Assembly: GCA_040509055.1 (NCBI GenBank)
Contig: JBEVLT010000061.1
Coordinates: forward strand, 1-5,409
Direction of reading: 5' to 3'
Source: JAJKIP01 sp040509055
GTDB taxonomy: Bacteria; Bacteroidota; Bacteroidia; Chitinophagales; Chitinophagaceae
DNA length: 5,409 bases
In this document: positions 5,242 through 5,409 of the stretch, piece after piece
Numbering within the stretch: the stretch's first letter is position 1
How the letters are laid out: every line of letters begins with the position of its first letter
Made by a program: the position numbers and the translations under genes
The notes under the pieces: generated by a model
What the model was told of the DNA's origin: nothing
Databases searched by the model: none
What the model saw: the letters and a program-made list of their open reading frames with translations, nothing else

Positions 5242-5409
5242 AGAATCAAAGCGAATAGCTTCAAAAGATGGTATTGAAGAATCGCGAAACTACTATTATT
5301 GTTTATACTATCATGACCTGAAGGTAAGAAGAATAATAATTAGTGGTATTAAACTCCTACTATTTTTTTAAAAAAGTTTTCCACCTTACTCTTTCATTGG
5401 TTTAGAATG
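5242..5409. other. AT-rich gene-free segment with a hairpin
   Basis: No reading frame of useful length exists here on either strand. Bases 5281-5340 and 5341-5400 each hold 17 G/C of 60, against 39 of 60 in 4861-4920. A hairpin is visible at 5251-5285: GCGA (5251-5254) with TCGC (5282-5285) and CTTCAA (5259-5264) with TTGAAG (5274-5279) around a nine-base loop. A run of seven T followed by six A lies at 5363-5375. The segment could contain the promoter of the structured RNA or the upstream region of a gene beyond the window. No clear TAnnTTTG box was found. Confidence 0.5.

Noticed and set aside
5062..5409. Possible small protein at the right end, such as a 17-codon frame from ATG 5268
   Set aside because: Frames are very short, lack supporting context, and the region is better explained by RNA structure and AT-rich control DNA.

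Overview
The window reads as a piece of a Bacteroidota chromosome, most likely Chitinophagaceae-like. The evidence is a tandem pair of secreted M16 peptidase genes typical of that phylum, starts without clear Shine-Dalgarno sequences, a candidate promoter resembling TAnnTTTG, and palindromic intergenic repeats. The genus-level guess is an impression, not a demonstrated result. All six supported protein genes lie on the minus strand, so reading order runs from high to low coordinates.

Positions 1-2612 hold two adjacent M16 genes two bases apart. The upstream gene (1236-2612) has the intact zinc motif HLFEH and a signal peptide. The downstream one (1-1233, cut by the window edge) has a signal peptide, has lost all zinc ligands, and keeps the R...Y substrate-binding pair. 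Together they look like the catalytic and non-catalytic halves of a heterodimeric periplasmic M16B protease. A 154-base gap with a weak promoter candidate and hairpins separates them from the next gene.

Positions 2767-5061 hold a less familiar set. It contains a small metzincin-type zinc protease without a signal peptide (2767-3426) and a 150-residue protein with a conserved-looking C-terminal domain that may be a BECR/RelE-like nuclease (3672-4124). It also contains two small paralogues sharing the signature LHPxFYxQPIxLxPEE (4124-4447 and 4645-5061). The second paralogue in reading order overlaps the candidate nuclease gene in a TGATG arrangement, so these two are probably translationally coupled. 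This could be a toxin/antitoxin-like or other accessory module, but the function is unproven.

The gaps in this part (3427-3671 and 4448-4644) are packed with repeats: a 17-bp palindromic inverted repeat of REP type, two near-identical copies of a 19-bp sequence, and related hairpins. The 348 bases from 5062 to the end carry no gene. They contain a 109-base nested hairpin (5133-5241) that is a good candidate for a structured RNA, a second hairpin, and an AT-rich tail (17 G/C in bases 5341-5400, against 39 in bases 4861-4920) that marks a change of composition.
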